Positions 6,419 through 6,534 of a DNA stretch of 6,534 nucleotides are shown in pieces. Origin of the DNA: an uncultured Eubacteriales bacterium (GTDB lineage: Bacteria > Bacillota > Clostridia > Oscillospirales > CAG-272); NCBI GenBank assembly GCA_949878535.1, contig CATLAS010000052.1:1-6534 (forward strand), in the 5' to 3' direction. Made by a program: the position numbers and the translations under genes. The notes beneath the pieces were generated by a model, which saw only the letters and a list, made by a program, of their open reading frames with translations, searched no databases and was not told the origin of the DNA. Position 1 is the first letter of the stretch. Each line of letters starts with the position of its first letter.

Positions 6419-6534
6419 TGTCGCCAAGCGTAGCGACAGCGACTGAGGGATTGTCATCTTTCATTTTGAATAATTTGCAAATCGACAGTATGTTTTAACA
6501 ACCCCTCCGTCTCACCTGCGGTAAGCCACCTCCC
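6397..6534. repeat. Nested-palindrome interspersed repeat (MITE-like), right end cut by window
   Basis: This non-coding block is built of nested inverted repeats. The outer hairpin arm GGCTCCCTTGTGTAAAGGGAG comes first, then a 7-bp stem CTGTCGC/GCGACAG (6418-6424 with 6433-6439). A long inverted pair follows, GACTGAGGGATTGT (6441-6454) against ACAACCCCTCCGTC (6498-6511), complementary at 12 of 14 positions and flanking an A+T-rich centre. The window ends in CCACCTCCC, where the complement of the outer arm would be expected to continue. I recall very similar elements scattered in gut Clostridia genomes. No transposase is visible, so if mobile it would need one in trans. Confidence 0.6.

Noticed and set aside
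6345..6419. Two near-identical hairpin units as a start of a CRISPR array
   Set aside because: Only two copies are present, the unit is a palindromic terminator-like structure, and the second copy continues into a different palindromic repeat; no cas genes are nearby.

Overview
This window looks like a chromosomal segment from a Gram-positive anaerobe of the class Clostridia, probably a gut Oscillospiraceae/Lachnospiraceae-type organism. The reasons are strong AGGAGG ribosome binding sites, a moderate base composition, clostridial-style ECF transporter and histidine kinase sequences, and a palindromic interspersed repeat at the right edge of a kind I recall as frequent in such genomes. The taxonomic guess is inference; no rRNA or marker gene is present.

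Layout: bases 1-3386 on the + strand carry the end of an energy-coupling factor (ECF) vitamin/micronutrient importer operon. A 5'-truncated EcfT membrane coupler (1-774) overlaps by 31 bases an 880-residue fusion (744-3386). The fusion joins two ABC ATPases, a membrane linker and a substrate-binding S component in one polypeptide. Together the two genes encode every part of an ECF importer (T, A, A', S). The substrate cannot be read from the sequence.

Bases 3390-6201 on the - strand carry a two-component system transcribed response regulator first (5500-6201, OmpR/PhoB type), then a 694-residue sensor histidine kinase (3390-5474). The kinase has an unusually acidic, aromatic-rich extracytoplasmic domain and six predicted membrane helices. 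Upstream of the regulator are three TTAAGAA heptamers, two of them 11 bp apart, which is the geometry expected of an operator for this regulator class. The transporter and kinase genes converge with only 3 bp between their stop codons. Terminator-like hairpins therefore have to be sought inside the coding regions, and one candidate is visible for each direction.

Bases 6202-6534 are non-coding. They hold the regulatory region of the two-component operon, then two near-identical 9-bp-stem hairpins followed by T tracts on the - strand (terminator-like). The second hairpin is the left end of a nested-palindrome repeat that runs off the window. Whether the two-component system controls the transporter is not shown by the sequence; they are only neighbours.
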